A stretch of 64,000 nucleotides of DNA from Eunapius fragilis (taxonomy: Eukaryota; Porifera; Demospongiae; Spongillida; Spongillidae), in contig OY811974.1 in the NCBI GenBank assembly GCA_963681505.1, positions 4,389,271 to 4,453,270 on the forward strand, written 5' to 3'. The position numbers and the translations under genes were made by a program. This document shows positions 37,501-50,000 of this stretch, one piece after another (position 1 is the first letter of the stretch; each line of letters starts with the position of its first letter). The notes beneath the pieces are model-generated. The model saw only the letters and a program-made list of their open reading frames with translations, was not told the origin of the DNA and did not search any database.

Positions 37501-38641
37501 CTTTATCATTAGCCCACTATCGCTGCAAAAAAATATCAGGTGGAGGGTTGGTTCATATGTGACTGTTGCTATTGATTGTCCAATCAAAGCAATTGTTTAA
37601 ATGCATGAATGTTATTATCAATCTGGCCAACGTAACATAATAGCCCTATATTTTATCTTTGAAAAACAAATACAATGTAACAAAGGTCCGGTTGAATGGT
37701 CGAATGAGATAAAAACCTATATTCTATCACATGTAAATATAAGAACCAAAAATATAGGCTTTAATTTGTCTCATTTTCCTTTCCCAAAACCTTCTTCCTT
37801 TCCCACCAGGTGTATAAGTAGTCCCTGATTAATTTCATTGCAACAATTGATACGAATTGCATATTAATTAGCTCTAATAATGCAATAATAATTAACTACA
37901 TGTACAAGTAGCTCTACTATGTTTAATGGTCTTCTGCCTTTAGCCTTAATGAAGTACATGAAAGCACTACTACTACCATGAAGAACAAGCCACACCGCAT
38001 TACCATTAACTCAAGAATAAGTATTACATGTACATGTATGCGGTACCTTGAAGGATGAGCCTCACTGGATAACTTGTCTGATAGTCAAATGGTGGAAACA
38101 GCACTGTTGTTGTACAGACAACTGTAATATTTCTGTTAGCTTTGGTGGTGGGAACAATGAGCTGAGAGGATACAGTAGGTCCATCTGGTGACACAACATA
38201 GGTTGTGTACTGTATTCGTTTACTGAGTACATATTGTGTACCAGTTGTGTACCCATCCACTGTCCAGAACAAGAATGTCCCATTTCCAGAACAATTGAAG
38301 GTAAAGTTTGATGTATTGTTCTCATATGTTGTAAAGTCATCTGATGGTGAGATGACAACACTACCAGCACCTAGTGTGGGTAACAAATAGTTTATCAATA
38401 ATAATGAATCAGCACTTAGTGTGGTAGTTTCTTGCCACAATGCACCTCTGAAATACATGTAGCACACAAATAAGCTAACAAGTACCAGAATTCTGGTACA
38501 AGCACTAATCACGGATAATGTAACAAATTACACATCAGAATGCATTCAGAAAACACGAAACAAAGTCATTCACAATACTGCATGGTACTTGTACTTACTG
38601 ATGATGGGGATTAGCATTAGAAGGAACATAGGTTGCCACAT
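34537..38641 (-). CDS. Ig/FN3 single-pass receptor-like gene, copy 2
   Basis: Eight minus-strand exons parallel copy 1: 38641-38599 (signal peptide, MWQPMFLLMLIPIIS), 38370-38047 (Ig), 36239-35862 (FN3), 35666-35568 (stalk), 35513-35415 (transmembrane), 35357-35287, 35223-35130 and 34650-34537 (Pro-rich tail PPPPPSPPKLSPSPP). The start ATG gives a short hydrophobic leader and a phase-1 junction to the Ig exon, so the full ectodomain is present. The sixth exon is 2 nt short compared with copy 1 (CTTTCTGGG against GTTCTGTGATG). With the obvious acceptor, the frame ends a few residues after the membrane. Either the tail is lost or another splice site is used. The large intron at 36240-38046 contains no recognised gene. 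Confidence 0.75.
35415..35513 (-). CDS. Exon 5 of receptor copy 2: transmembrane helix
   Basis: Encodes MIAFIILPVTVVMVAAVV followed by MVILILVIYIRRRK, a single-pass helix with a basic stop-transfer end. Donor is AAAAG|GTAAGT, differing by one base from the copy 1 exon end. Confidence 0.75.
35862..36239 (-). CDS. Exon 3 of receptor copy 2: FN3-like domain
   Basis: A 378-bp exon with LVVSWVAPPSLEVSTPPTIS and LFTFFAVNGAGNGNPT. It is very similar to copy 1 at the protein level but carries small indels. Acceptor ATGTAG, donor ACAT|GTTAGT. Confidence 0.8.
38047..38370 (-). CDS. Exon 2 of receptor copy 2: Ig-like domain
   Basis: A 324-bp exon with NFTFNCSGNGTFLFWTVDG and ITVVCTTTV, the two Ig cysteines and the core tryptophan. 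It is bounded by CACACTAG and TTCAAG|GTACCG, as in copy 1. Confidence 0.8.
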
Positions 38642-39400
38642 GAGAGAGACTGCCGCACATTTCTTTGCCCAAAAATATTTACACTGGAGAAACAAAATAC
38701 GGTATGCAATTATGCACTTAATTGATATAAGAAGTGTAGATCAAATGAGGTACTGACAGCAAACCAAGTACAGGTGTAATTTAGTCTTGCAGGTTTGCAT
38801 GATCACAATACACATTCACTGGTATTTACATGTAACTGGCAATAAATGAGTAAGGGGGTGAGGGGGGGGGGGGGGGGACAGTGGGAAATGGGTTGAAATT
38901 AAATTATAAATGACAGCAATCATGCAAGGTCCTTGACCATATTGCACATAAATTTGCTTTAGCATTTTTCACTGTGCTGGCATGGTACTTTGATATTTTA
39001 CAAATTTCCTCATTCATATCTTCATTGATTCATGGAAATTATTACAGTCCTAATTGAAAACATAGCAATGCAGTATTGCATGTTTACCTTAGTTCTAATG
39101 AAAAATAGACATAGGCACTAGTGGATGTACAGTAGAACTGTTTTTATGGGCTACTAAGATTCAAATCGTAACATTTTCGCATTCCTTTCCTTCTATAGCA
39201 TTCCATGGTTTCAGAAGCTGATCCATTTTAACTAGATGGAATATAACATCCTGCATTTACAATTATTTACTTACAACACAAATATAGGTTTGATACATAC
39301 ACACATACTTTCTAGACAATGATATGGAGTATACATGTGTACAATGTACAAGGCAAGCAATAAAAAATGACCTAAAGCAAATTCATATGTACCTTTCCGC
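38642..39400. other. Spacer upstream of receptor copy 2
   Basis: No gene recognised. Presumed 5' flank of the minus-strand receptor gene. Contains a long G run (38860-38877). Confidence 0.4.
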
Positions 39401-39414
39401 TTATGCCAAACACT

Positions 39415-40078
39415 TGTTCTCCTCCCTTCTCTCCTCCTGCTCCCTTCTCTCCTCCTACTCCCTTCTCTCCTCCTGCTCCATTCTCTCCTCCAGCTCCCTT
39501 CTCTCTTTCTGCTCCCTTCTCTCTTCCTGCTCCCTTCTCTTCATGTCCTCCATTCTCTCCTCCAGCTCCCTTATCTCCTCCTACTCCCTTCTCTCCTCCT
39601 GCTCCCATCTCTCCTTCTGCTCCCTTATCTCCTCCTGCTCCCTTCTCCTCCTCCTGCTCCCTTCTCTCCCCCTACTCCCTTCTTTCATCCTGCTCCCTTC
39701 CCTCCTCCTGCACCCTTCCCTTCTTCTACTCCCTTTTTCTCTCCTCCTGCTCCCTTACCTCCTCCTGCTCCCTTCTCTCCCCTACTCCCTTCTCTCCTCC
39801 TGCTCCCTCCTCTCCTCCTGCTTTCTTCTCTCCTCCTGCTCCCTTCTCTTCTCCTGCTTTCTTCTCTCCCCTACTCCCTTCTCTCCTCCTGCTCCCTTCT
39901 CTCCTCCTGCTCCCATCTCCCCTCCTGCTCCCTTCTCTCCTCCTGCACCCTTCTCTCCTCCTGCTCCCTGCCTCCTCCTGCTCCCTTCCCTCCTCCTGCT
40001 CCCTTCTCTGCTCCTGCTCCCTTCTCTCCTTCTGCTCCCTTCTCTCCTCCTGCTCCCTTCTCTCCTCCTGCTCCCTAG
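39415..40078. repeat. Pyrimidine minisatellite at a 3' splice site
   Basis: About 660 bp of imperfect CTCCTCCTGCTCCCTTCTCT units (about 21-24 bp). The plus strand has almost no purines apart from the G of CTGCTC. It ends CTCCCTAG directly before the HIF1AN last exon, so it serves as an enormous polypyrimidine tract. Long open frames on both strands are repeat artefacts. Confidence 0.9.
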
Positions 40079-40197
40079 AGTACCCATTGAATGGTCAGCA
40101 GAAGACAGCCATTATGAGTAACATTGAGAAAATGTTGATTGAAGCCTTAAAAGATCCTAAGGAGGTGATGTCGCTACTACATTTATTGTGTACTTAA
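40079..40197 (+). CDS. HIF1AN: HIF1AN last exon (intact copy)
   Basis: After the acceptor CTCCCTAG the frame reads [20 protein letters not shown], then IEALKDPKEVMSLLHLLCT and TAA. It matches the C-terminal dimerisation helices of FIH. No central exons (between the HFDEQ exon and this one) were found on the plus strand between 34.3 and 40.1 kb, where the inverted receptor gene lies. The exon is therefore either the end of a gene with a very large rearranged intron or an isolated fragment. Confidence 0.8.
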
Positions 40198-41965
40198 TGT
40201 ACAGTCCTCCAGGGGGTATATTCGTTTACCATGGTGTACAGAGAATACATTTATTTACATTCTGCCAGTTTTCCTTTTACGTTAGACGGTACATGCTCGT
40301 TGTACAGGTCTTGGCCCAAAATTGTCAAACTTTAATTCTCTTTCTCTGATCTGACATCAATGCGTCAAAGTGAAGCTATTCGATCTCATAACCATAGTAA
40401 ATGATATACATTGTAGTAACCACGTATCGCTATCAAATAGCTTCCCTTTGAAGCTCTGATCTAGATTTGGACCAAAGAAAAAGAATTAGACCTCGGCAAT
40501 TTCAGGCCAAGCTCCAAAGGATCTGTACAACAAGCATGCACCATCAAATGTAAAAGGAATTTTTTTAACTGACAGAACATGAATGAATTTATTTTCTGTA
40601 CACCATGGTAGGCAAATGTACCCCCGAGAGGACACCTGGTACATTAGACATTAACCTGTATCACATGTATACATGTAAGCATTATCCCATAATGTACTCT
40701 ACATGTACAAGTATATAAAGTAGTCTCTCAATAATGTTGGGTGGATTGTGATTGTGATACAATGCAAATGGTACAATCAATTCATCAATCAATGCAAGCA
40801 CATGTAGTAATGGTGCATTGGGCATAGTCTATGGGGAAATGATGTATAGTGGTGATGGCCGTATTCATTTCTTCCTATACTGTACATGTACATCCTAAGT
40901 GAAGTAGTTGGGTAGCTAGTGCCACCAATCATATAAATCAGCCCATGTAACTAATTACGTGTAAATGGATTTCTTGAGCAAACTTTAATCTTCATGTTCA
41001 TTGTACATGTAGGTTTAGTTACTTCGTCATTGGAGCTAGCTTTTAACAAAATATGAATTGTGCGCAAAATCATTTCCCTTCAAGCAGTCAGTGTCATAAC
41101 ATTGATCACTGTCAATCCCAACCTAAACTGACCTTGAATGATACATCAATAGCAAACCAAACAACTCAAGCTAACCATCTCGTACAGGGTTTGACACATC
41201 TTCGTGCATTCTTTCGCAAATTGAATGATGTACTCAGCTTTCTTGTACTTGTGTCTCCCATCTCATTAAGCTTACATTTTCACCTTCATTATGAATGTGT
41301 GATAACGAGCTGCATATATCTTAACTTCCTCTGATTGATTGTTCAGTTATCTTCACTTGCATAGCTGACTGTTTCTGTACAATCTCATTGGCACTGCTGG
41401 CAACTGAGCTACAAAGTCACTTTTTAATATAACAACCAATAACGAGTGCACTATGACTGCACACAGCAATTCAGTCTTGTCTTATGTTACATCACAATTA
41501 TGTTAATGAGCATGAATCATTTGATTTAATTGAACTCATAGGCAAGCCTTGCCTTGGTGAACCCTTCAAATGTCTATGAAATGATTGTGCACTTTCATAT
41601 GTTCTCCCGTCTCCTAACAGGTGGGACCAATGCTTCATGCCATTCTGGATGGAAGATACTGAAGTGTGAACTCACTGTGTGTGTCTTTTTGTGTTCAGAT
41701 ATCAGCCAAACTGGTGCTCCTTATATGGCATATCTAGTGATACTTGAGAAGTTCATTTGTATGCATACCTCCACCTATTGTGTTGCCTAACTGTCTTTGC
41801 AACATGTTCATGTACTGTTGTTTGCTTTTAAGCATGTGTATTTTTAAAAATGTAACCATAGATATTGCATACTTGTATTAATTTGGTGGGGATTATACTG
41901 TATAGCATTTGAAAAGAGTGTTGTCATGTAAGAACAAAAACTTACTGTAAGTACAAACTAGTATA
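40081..41965. repeat. Segmental duplication, copy 2 (direct; partner 25343-27340)
   Basis: See the partner for landmarks. This copy keeps the intact HIF1AN exon but lacks about 65 bp present near 26840-26905. Divergence after about 41965 marks the right border; the left border falls at the exon/minisatellite junction. Confidence 0.85.
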
Positions 41966-42779
41966 CCACCATAGTGGTTTAAAATGGTTATTTTTACAGA
42001 ACAAGAGTAGAAGGGGAAAGCTTGTGTTTAGTGTTGGTTAGCTAATTTAAATTCATAGTTCCACGGAGGGATTACAGTTTTCAGTGTGTGTAGGAATTAT
42101 TTTAACACGCGGTTTACGACAGATGCGGGGAAATATTGGGGAATATATTATATTCATAGCTCCTAATAGAGCTAAACATGTTTAATAATACTCCAATCAT
42201 TATAGATGAAATTGGAAAAGTAAAGAATCAGCAGGCATATACAATTGTTGTATTGTAACCTTTAAAAGCCAGCTCATTATAGTTTTAACGATGTGCCTCA
42301 GCATTCAAGGTACAGTTGCGATATACACTACAGCCTATACTTAATAAATGGGTGCAAAAGCGAATGTTATAAGAAACAATTTTATACACCGAAAACCAAT
42401 ACAGTGGTATAAGTATAGTGTGATCGATCAGGAATTGCAAAGAAAACAAAGGGCACCTGGCGCTATGGAACGCCCGAGCCGCCAAAATTCAACAAAAAAC
42501 GCACAATTAGAAATTTTAATAATCCATTATAAAAAAGTTTTTGTACTAGAAAAAAAAAAATTCTCTGTAAAATATAAAATACGATGCTGTGGTTTGCGGA
42601 GGGAAGCGAGGAGTGTATCTTAGTTTACGGACTAATGGGCGAGAAACATATACGAGACGCTTTGTCGTGCGACTATTAGGACCTTTGACCTTTTTGGAGC
42701 ATTGGCCGTATCTGGTCTTTGGTGGACTGCGTGCAATAACCGTGCAGCGTGAGGCTATCATGTTCACTTGCAGTGTGGT
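41966..42779. other. Spacer, no gene recognised
   Basis: Two short overlapping frames (42348-42623 plus strand, 42767-42546 minus strand) show no motif and look like noise. The stretch at 42590-42780 has a higher GC content than its surroundings. Confidence 0.35.
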
Positions 42780-45330
42780 TCACTGATATTGCAGAGCTGG
42801 TAGGCCCCTGGGCTGCTTAAGCGGCATGTTTGGTGCCAGTTCATGAGCTCATGGCTACCCTGAAATTGTGTGTGCATGTAAAGGGGGGGGGGGGCGGGGG
42901 GGGGGGGGGGGCAATTCCACCTGTAGTGTGATGGCTGGCATCTCCACCAGCAAGTATTATTGTGGGGGTCCACAATGACTCTCTGGGGAGATTGGCAGCT
43001 GGTGACTCCCCTGCCTGCTGGTAGTCTGATAACTCCATCTGTATAGCTGTAATACATGTAGCTCCACAATGCTAACTGGACCTGCAGTGTGGGGCTATTT
43101 TAAGTTCACTTGCATTAATGGTTCCAATGATACTGTCCGCTTGCTGTAAGGGAGATGGCCATCACTGTGGTCCTGGGGCTGTTGGACAGGTAGTGGGCAG
43201 GAGAGACGTGGGGGCTGGTTGCAGTGTGTGGGGCTTATGCAGTGAGGGCTAATGGTTCCACTATTTGGACAGGGGCAGGTGTATGTACAGTACATGAAGA
43301 ACATGGCTTCGCCTGAAATTGTTCACGAGGACTACTTGTAGTATAAGGGCTGGCATCTGACCTAATGACCCCTGCTGGCAGTGCAGGGTCTGGTAAATCA
43401 ATCTGTAAGGGGTCTGGTGGCTAGTGTTTCCTTGGATAGTGGGGGTATGTGTGGCTCCAGTGCATGGTTTTCAAAACATTGTGGGGGGTGCCAATTCCAC
43501 CTGCAGTGTTAAAGCTGCCATCACATTGTTGTGGGGGCCCCCAATGACCCCTGGGAAGTTTGACAATTGGTGGCTCCCAAGCTTGCATGCTGGCAGTCTG
43601 GTAACTGTGTCTGAATCGGCTCCACTGGTGCTAACTGGATCTGCTTTAAGTCCACTTGCAAAAATGGTTCTACTGATACTGTCCGCTTGCAGTGAGAGAG
43701 CTGGTAGGGCTATGGCCCATTGGTACCTGGGCCGTTGAATCAACGTACAGTGAAGAAATAGGTAGTGGGAGATAGGGCCATGGGCTGGCCCCTATGTGAT
43801 GGTTCCATGGGTTGAGGGCATGTGTAGCTCCAGTTTATGGCACCCTTGAAATTGTGGGGGTACTGATTTCTGATAACTCCATCTGTAATGGCTCCACTGG
43901 ACCGGCAGTGTGGGGCTTGCATTAATAGTTCCAATGATACTGTCCACTTGCAGGGAGGGTGCTCGGATGGCCCTATTGGTCTTTGGCATGGGCTGTCGAC
44001 TCAATGTGCAGTGAAGGACAGGTGGTGGGTAGGAAGGCTGTAAGGGGCTGGTCCCAATGTGTGGGGCAGGGCTAATGGTTCAATTGGTAGCATTTGGAGA
44101 GGGGCAGGTTAGTTGATGGCTTCTCCTGAAATTGTGGGGACTACATGTAGTGTGAGAGCTTACATCTCTACTGGCATCATAACTATTCATCCAGGTGCTA
44201 GTCTGGGCAGCCCTGCTTGCAGTGGCTTTGGGTTCACTACTTGCAATGTGGAGGTATTAAAAGTAAGTTCCCTTGCATCATGAGGCTGTTACGTTCCCTT
44301 GCAGTGATGGGGCCTGGTGGTTCTGCTGTGTGGGGACGGCTCAATTGGCCCCACTGGCTCCTTCAAATTGCAGTGAACGATCACTTGTATCATGCACCTG
44401 TAGTGAGAGGGCTGGTAAATGCATGGCCCCTGGGCTGCTGACTCAACTTGCAGTGAAGGATACATGTAGGTAGTGGGAGTTAGAAGAGGGCTAATGGTTC
44501 CATGGGTCGTGGGGGGCATGTGTGGTACTAGTTCATGGCTCCCCTGAAATTGTTGGGGGTGCCGATTCCACTTGTAGTGTGAGAGCTGGCATCTCCACAA
44601 GCATGCATTGTTGTGGGGGCCCCCCATGAACCCTGGGGAGTTAGGCAGTTGGTGGCTTCCCTGTCTGCTGGCAGTCTGATAGCCTCCTTCTGTAATGGCA
44701 GCCCATTGGTATTAACTGGCCTGCTGTGTGGAGCTAATAAGTCCATTTGCTTTAATGGTCGCAATGATACTGCCCCATATTGCAGTGATGTGAGAATTGG
44801 TAGGGGGATGCCCCATTGTACCCTGGGCTGTTGACGCAATGTGCAGTGAAGAACAGGTAGTGGGCAGGAGAGCCATAGGGGCTGAGTGAGGGCTAATGGT
44901 TCCACTGGTATTTCTTGGAGAGGGGCAGGTGTACGTACAGTACATGTACTTCATGGCTTCCTCAGTCTGAAATTGTGGGGACTGCTTATACTGTGAGGGC
45001 TGGCATCTCCTCTGATATAATACGTATTGACCCCTGTTTGTGTGGGCACCCCTGCAGGCAGTACAGGGTCTGGTAACCCCATTTGTAAGATGGCTGGTGG
45101 TTCTACTACTTGAAGTGTGGAGGAATTAAATGTAAGTTCAAACTATCGTGAGGCTATTAAGTTCACTTGCAGTCATGGTGGTTCTGCTGTGTGGGATGGC
45201 TCCATTTGCCTCATTGGCCCCTTGAACTTCCAGCGAATGATCAATAGTAGGGGTGAAGTGACCCCGGGGGCTGGATCTGGGGGGGGGGGCCCTGGACACA
45301 GCTGGTTCTGCTAGATGTACACGTAACATC
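42780..45330. repeat. Complex diverged tandem repeat, about 400-450-bp period
   Basis: The phrase CCTGAAATTGTGGGG recurs at about 42860, 43315, 43848, 44130, 44545 and 44968. It sits among recurring blocks such as TGGTTCCACTGGT, CTGGCATCTCC, GGGCTGTTGACTCAA and AATGATACTGTCCGCTTGCA. Unit order is partly shuffled. Long G runs occur at 42881-42912. No frame stays open across units, so it looks like satellite DNA derived from a mobile element. Confidence 0.65.
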
Positions 45331-45419
45331 CACTGGTAGTGTTACACGGGAGGGGACATGTGTGGCAATCCCTTAGTACAAGTACATGTAGTTCACAAGT
45401 ACATGTAGTTCACGACTCT

Positions 45420-46730
45420 CCTGAGTGGAAAAACTGGTGAATCATCTACAATGACTTCTTATGAGAGGAACTGGGACATTCTCTCTGCCTCGTAGCAGTA
45501 ATATTGTACGCAGCCCCATCATGACATAGTGGTTGTCGCTTACTGTACTACTACTACTGGTCAGTAAGGGCGTTTACTTTAAACGGAGGGTTCTGGGTGT
45601 CCATTTAAATAACTGGTAACACTTAACTAATGGGTCATATCAAGTGCAAATGAAGTGATTAGTCAAATAACTTCATTTCTAAAAAGAGGCATTATAGTAC
45701 TACTGTGGATGCAATGAATGAACAAACAGTTTAGCCACCATGAAATGGTTAATCAATGACTGTTCAATGCTGCACTCTGATCCCGGTATCATACTAGTGT
45801 GCAGTTGTTGATCCAATGCTGCCTTCTGAGTTGCAGAAAGCAGTACTGGTGGATCGTCCACAATGACTTGTTCGTGCTCAATGTTGACAGGAACTGGACC
45901 ATTCCAATCAATCCCATAACTTTCAGAATCAGGCTAAGATACAAGGTGCAAATTAAAGGATTATGCATCCAGGTTAGCAAATCTTAATTTGTCATCATTA
46001 GAATATCGTTGTATCTATTTTGACCTTACAATGTGTTACAAAATTGTGAATAAGCTTTTGGATATTGATGCAGCTGAGATGTTTACATTCATTTCAAACG
46101 TTCATTCCACTCGTGGGAATTCATACAGGCTCCAGTCGGTCACCATACCTCGTCATGATTTTCGGCTATACTTTTTTTCATCTCGGGTTGTTCCTATTTG
46201 GAATTCTTTACCACAACATGTTGTATCTGCAAAGAATATCATCACCTTCATGTGTCGCCTCAAAACTGTAGATCTATCTCCCTTTTGTAAACTGTATCCA
46301 TTTAAATAGGAAGTATATAAGTGCATTTACACATGCCATTACTTGCCTCTTCAGTGCATTATCTGTACAATGCATTGAGAAATATTATTATTATTGTTAT
46401 TATTAAATGCACGAATTCATAATGCGTATTTTTCCACTCCTGCACCCCCAGGCATAACAAAAATAATCCTTCAAAAAATAAACAGTCCATACTCAAAGAC
46501 ACATTTTTCAGGACTTAAACAACATAATTAATGCTCCTAACATGGCTTGCTCTTAATAACACACACTACAGGACTAGTCTGCACAATACAAAGCACTAAC
46601 CTCAACTAAACCCCTTGCAACCATGCAACTTGAAGAGGATTCATCCATTGTGCACAGACCCATTGTCCACAGTTGCAGTGGTGCCCTATTCTTATTGAAT
46701 GCCGACACCAGCCATTCCTAAAGCCATCCA
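45420..46730 (-). pseudogene. Remnant of rve-type transposon (3' part), inverted copy of 62.9-63.8 kb
   Basis: The minus strand repeats the end of the transposon at 61824-63770. It holds a fragment of exon 1 (about 46728-46601, ending LVE at the donor), the same intron, a full-length 234-bp exon 2 (45933-45700) and the 3' flank to about 45425. The exon 1 piece has a deletion and frame shift, and nothing 5' of it survives. The intron is split by an L2-like insertion. Confidence 0.8.
45957..46404 (+). mobile_element. 5'-truncated L2/CR1-like retrotransposon end
   Basis: A plus-strand frame ends a non-LTR RT protein: LSSLEYRCIYFDLTMCYKIV, FFSSRVVPIWNSLPQHVVSA, FMCRLKTVD, then a stop. It closes with an ATT microsatellite (46387-46402), typical of L2/CR1 3' ends. 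ATTAAA on both sides (about 45951-45956 and 46399-46404) is a possible duplication. The homologous intron at about 63235-63245 lacks it and shows the empty site. Confidence 0.75.
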
Positions 46731-46814
46731 ATAGCTAAGGATTTTATCTCTCCTCACACACGTGTACCTGAACATGCATTTACTTTCCAGACGAACCTTA
46801 TACATAGTGAATGC

Positions 46815-47040
46815 TGATACAAATGAATAGTATAATCACAAGCTGACATGCTGATACAAATGAATAGTGACATGCTGATACAAATGAATAGTAAAATCAC
46901 AGTGACATGCTGATACAATGTTTGAATGATGCTGATACAATGTTTGAATGATGCTGATACAATGTTTGAATGATGCTGATACAATGTTTGAATGATGCTG
47001 ATACAATGTTTGAATGATGCTGATACAATGTTTGAATGAT
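46815..47040. repeat. 22-bp minisatellite after the HECT gene
   Basis: Six exact copies of GCTGATACAATGTTTGAATG plus AT occupy 46909-47040. Diverged units around TGCTGATACAAATGAATAGT precede them. The array starts 36 bp past the HECT stop codon, in its probable 3' UTR. Confidence 0.85.
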
Positions 47041-47076
47041 GCTGCTGGTGAAAACGACATACACCAAAGAGTCACT

Positions 47077-50000
47077 TCAACTTTGACCGAATCCTTCACA
47101 CCCTCTTATTGCCAATATCATGCACTCCCTAAACTGTGAGTAGTCCTTGCCATGGCACGTTGGAAGTCGCAGCTCAAGATTGCAGGTTGCAGCTGTTGGT
47201 AGTCGTGCTGTGGTGTCGTGCAGAAAGGAAATCGTACACTTCCTGCTAAAACCCTGGGGTGGGTACCCTGATCCTGTAAAAAACTCTAATAGTTCTTGAA
47301 TACTGCAACATCCTCCAGCTGGTCCTAATAGAGATACAAATGCAATACAATGAAAAACATCATGCAAAGGGCTTACCATTGTCACACTCATCAAGGAATA
47401 TGTTGAAATTGAAGTAGGCAAGGTCTTCAATGAGTTTCACATCACCATTCCCCTCCCTTAATGTTAGGATGGACCGAAGCATATCTAGCGAAATATACAT
47501 TTGTGACTTGCCATTAGGAAAACAGATATATTTACATCATGGCATACAGTAACTCTTACCAGCATCAATTGGCACCTCGTTAAAAACAAAAAACTGCCAA
47601 AGCACTGATGGGTTCTTCCGAACAATTGACCCAACCCCCAGGGTTTCCAATCCTTCACAGAACTGGTCCATACATGCCTTCACTTTTAGAATAAGATGGT
47701 AGTCAAGTAGAGTGGATACAATGTCATCCTTCATTTTCCACTGTAAGGTACTGATGGGTTGAGTATAACCACATTCTGCTAAGTAGCTTATGGCTATATC
47801 CTCAGATAAAACTGCTTGTATTTCCTCGGTACAGTTAGCAGCAACCAACTGACATCAGTTAATTGGATATGCAGCAGTTACAGAATTTGTTAATGGCTTA
47901 CTTTCTGTACAGTATCCCTCATAGCCAGTTCTGGAATATCATCACTGGAGACCACAATAGAACTAAACTTCCCACTAGTGATGTACTCATACACAGGATC
48001 AGCCAAACAAGGAATACCACACCCCCCCTGGACAACAGACATTGCCGTGAAAAGCCCAAAGTAAAAGTAGTGCCGCTGCTGAAAAAATTGAATAGCTATG
48101 AATAAAGTAGCAAGCCATCAAAGAAACACACTGCATTTATATATTATAGTATGGTAAACAACAAGGTCAACATTATTTTGCTTGGTGCAGACACTGATAA
48201 CATCTTATCACCTCTTCATCCTTCCTTTGACATACACAATTCTTAAACAACAACTCAAACACAAACTTACTAAAATACAGTGATTTCCTTACTTGAAATG
48301 CTTTCACATTCATAGAAAAAAACTTTCTCCTTTCACCCCTCAGGAGGGTTGTTGCAGCATGATGAGGCAAAAGTCTGAAAAATTCACGTCTTGGACCACC
48401 TGCATCAATGGAAGGCTCACCCAAAAATGTGACCTATACAACGCAAAAAATAAATAAAACTTAAATAGTGCAGGATATGGATATTAATACCTTTAATGGG
48501 GAAAGTCCATTGATACCCTTTGTTTTGGCCTCCTGCACTGCATCTAACCAGACATCACTGCGCCTCACAGTGATCCGGATGGGTTCCCTCCCATCCATGT
48601 TACTTTCCAATTCCTTAATAACTTCAGTTATACTACCACTTAATAATAGAGTTGCAAATAAAATGAAACTAAACACCAATTATTACCTTTTCACAGCACT
48701 CTCTAACATCTTGCTTCTGTCAGGTGCTTGAAATTTACTAAGAAAGGAAATTATGTACAATTGTTTCTAGTTTAAAACCAACACATTAGTACACATGAGA
48801 ATTAAATGAGAACAAAATGTGGGGAGATGCTTATGAGAGAACAAGCTCTAGTTTATGTTTATGCTCTATCATTGTTCTCATGCACTATCCATTGCTGAGT
48901 TATTAATGAAACATACATTTTCAATGGAAATGGTCAACTTTGATTTTAATTTTAATTTATATACTATATGACCTGTTTTCTCACAATACGTACCATATGT
49001 AAATGAATCACACACAGCTAATAATATTCATGTATACCTATTGGATGCACTCTCCGGAGGTAGCATTGAATGCACCACACTAAATTAAAAGAAAAAATTC
49101 AAAAGGATTTAACGATGTACAACTGCCATGTACCCAACGTAAATAAATGCACTTTAAGTAACTACCTTTGAGTAGAAGGTGTTGGGGTGTCCATTACAGC
49201 TGCATCCTTACATATTTATATATTATAATAATGAATCGAACACGTAATACAAATACAAAAAGTATTACATACTGAGTGAAAAGAAACAGCAGGAAATGCA
49301 TCCTCATCATCAGATGAAGACCCCATTTCTTCACAACTGAAAAAAGAACATTTGCAGTATATATTTTAAATACAAATGAATATGAAAAAAGTATGACCAA
49401 TGCTTCAAACAGATACTAAAAAATGCAAAAATATACAAGGTCTAACAAGCACCCCTACATATTAGAAAATTGCGGTACAGTTAAAATTTCTTGTCTACAT
49501 CAAATTTATTTGGTGACATTCAAGACTTTTCTGTGCAAGCATTCATTGAAAAAACTGCTATGTTGATGGATACTATGAAACAGACATACTAACTTAGTCT
49601 AAATACAAAAAGTAGTGTCATTATTTCGTACTCGTATCTTTCAAAATGCAGAGTGGGTAATACAAAATTTGTTCACCTTTTGCACAGTTCCACATGGGTC
49701 AATAAATCATCCATAGGAAGACAAAGCCCACATTTCAAACACTTCTCCATCATCTGAAACATATCAACAGACTGTATGTACATTAATTGGTTATGAAAAA
49801 CAAGCTGCTTACACTAGTTGAACCTGATTTCATGCATGACATGTCTAAATCCTGCTGCAGTGGGACCAAATATGTTTTGCAGCATCCACTTCTTTCCTTT
49901 AAGACTGCTGGTGAACTATATGTCAGGTTTGACAATGGTTCCAACTGCACTGAATTAGGTTTTGCCTTGCACATGACGTAGCCACCTGAAAGGCGCAACT

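Noticed and set aside
39324-40197. Ser/Leu/Pro-rich frames of about 265 codons running into the HIF1AN exon
   Set aside because: They read the pyrimidine minisatellite; the true exon begins after CCCTAG.
42546-42786. Overlapping 65- and 73-codon frames as a small gene
   Set aside because: Both strands are open over the same bases with no recognisable feature on either.
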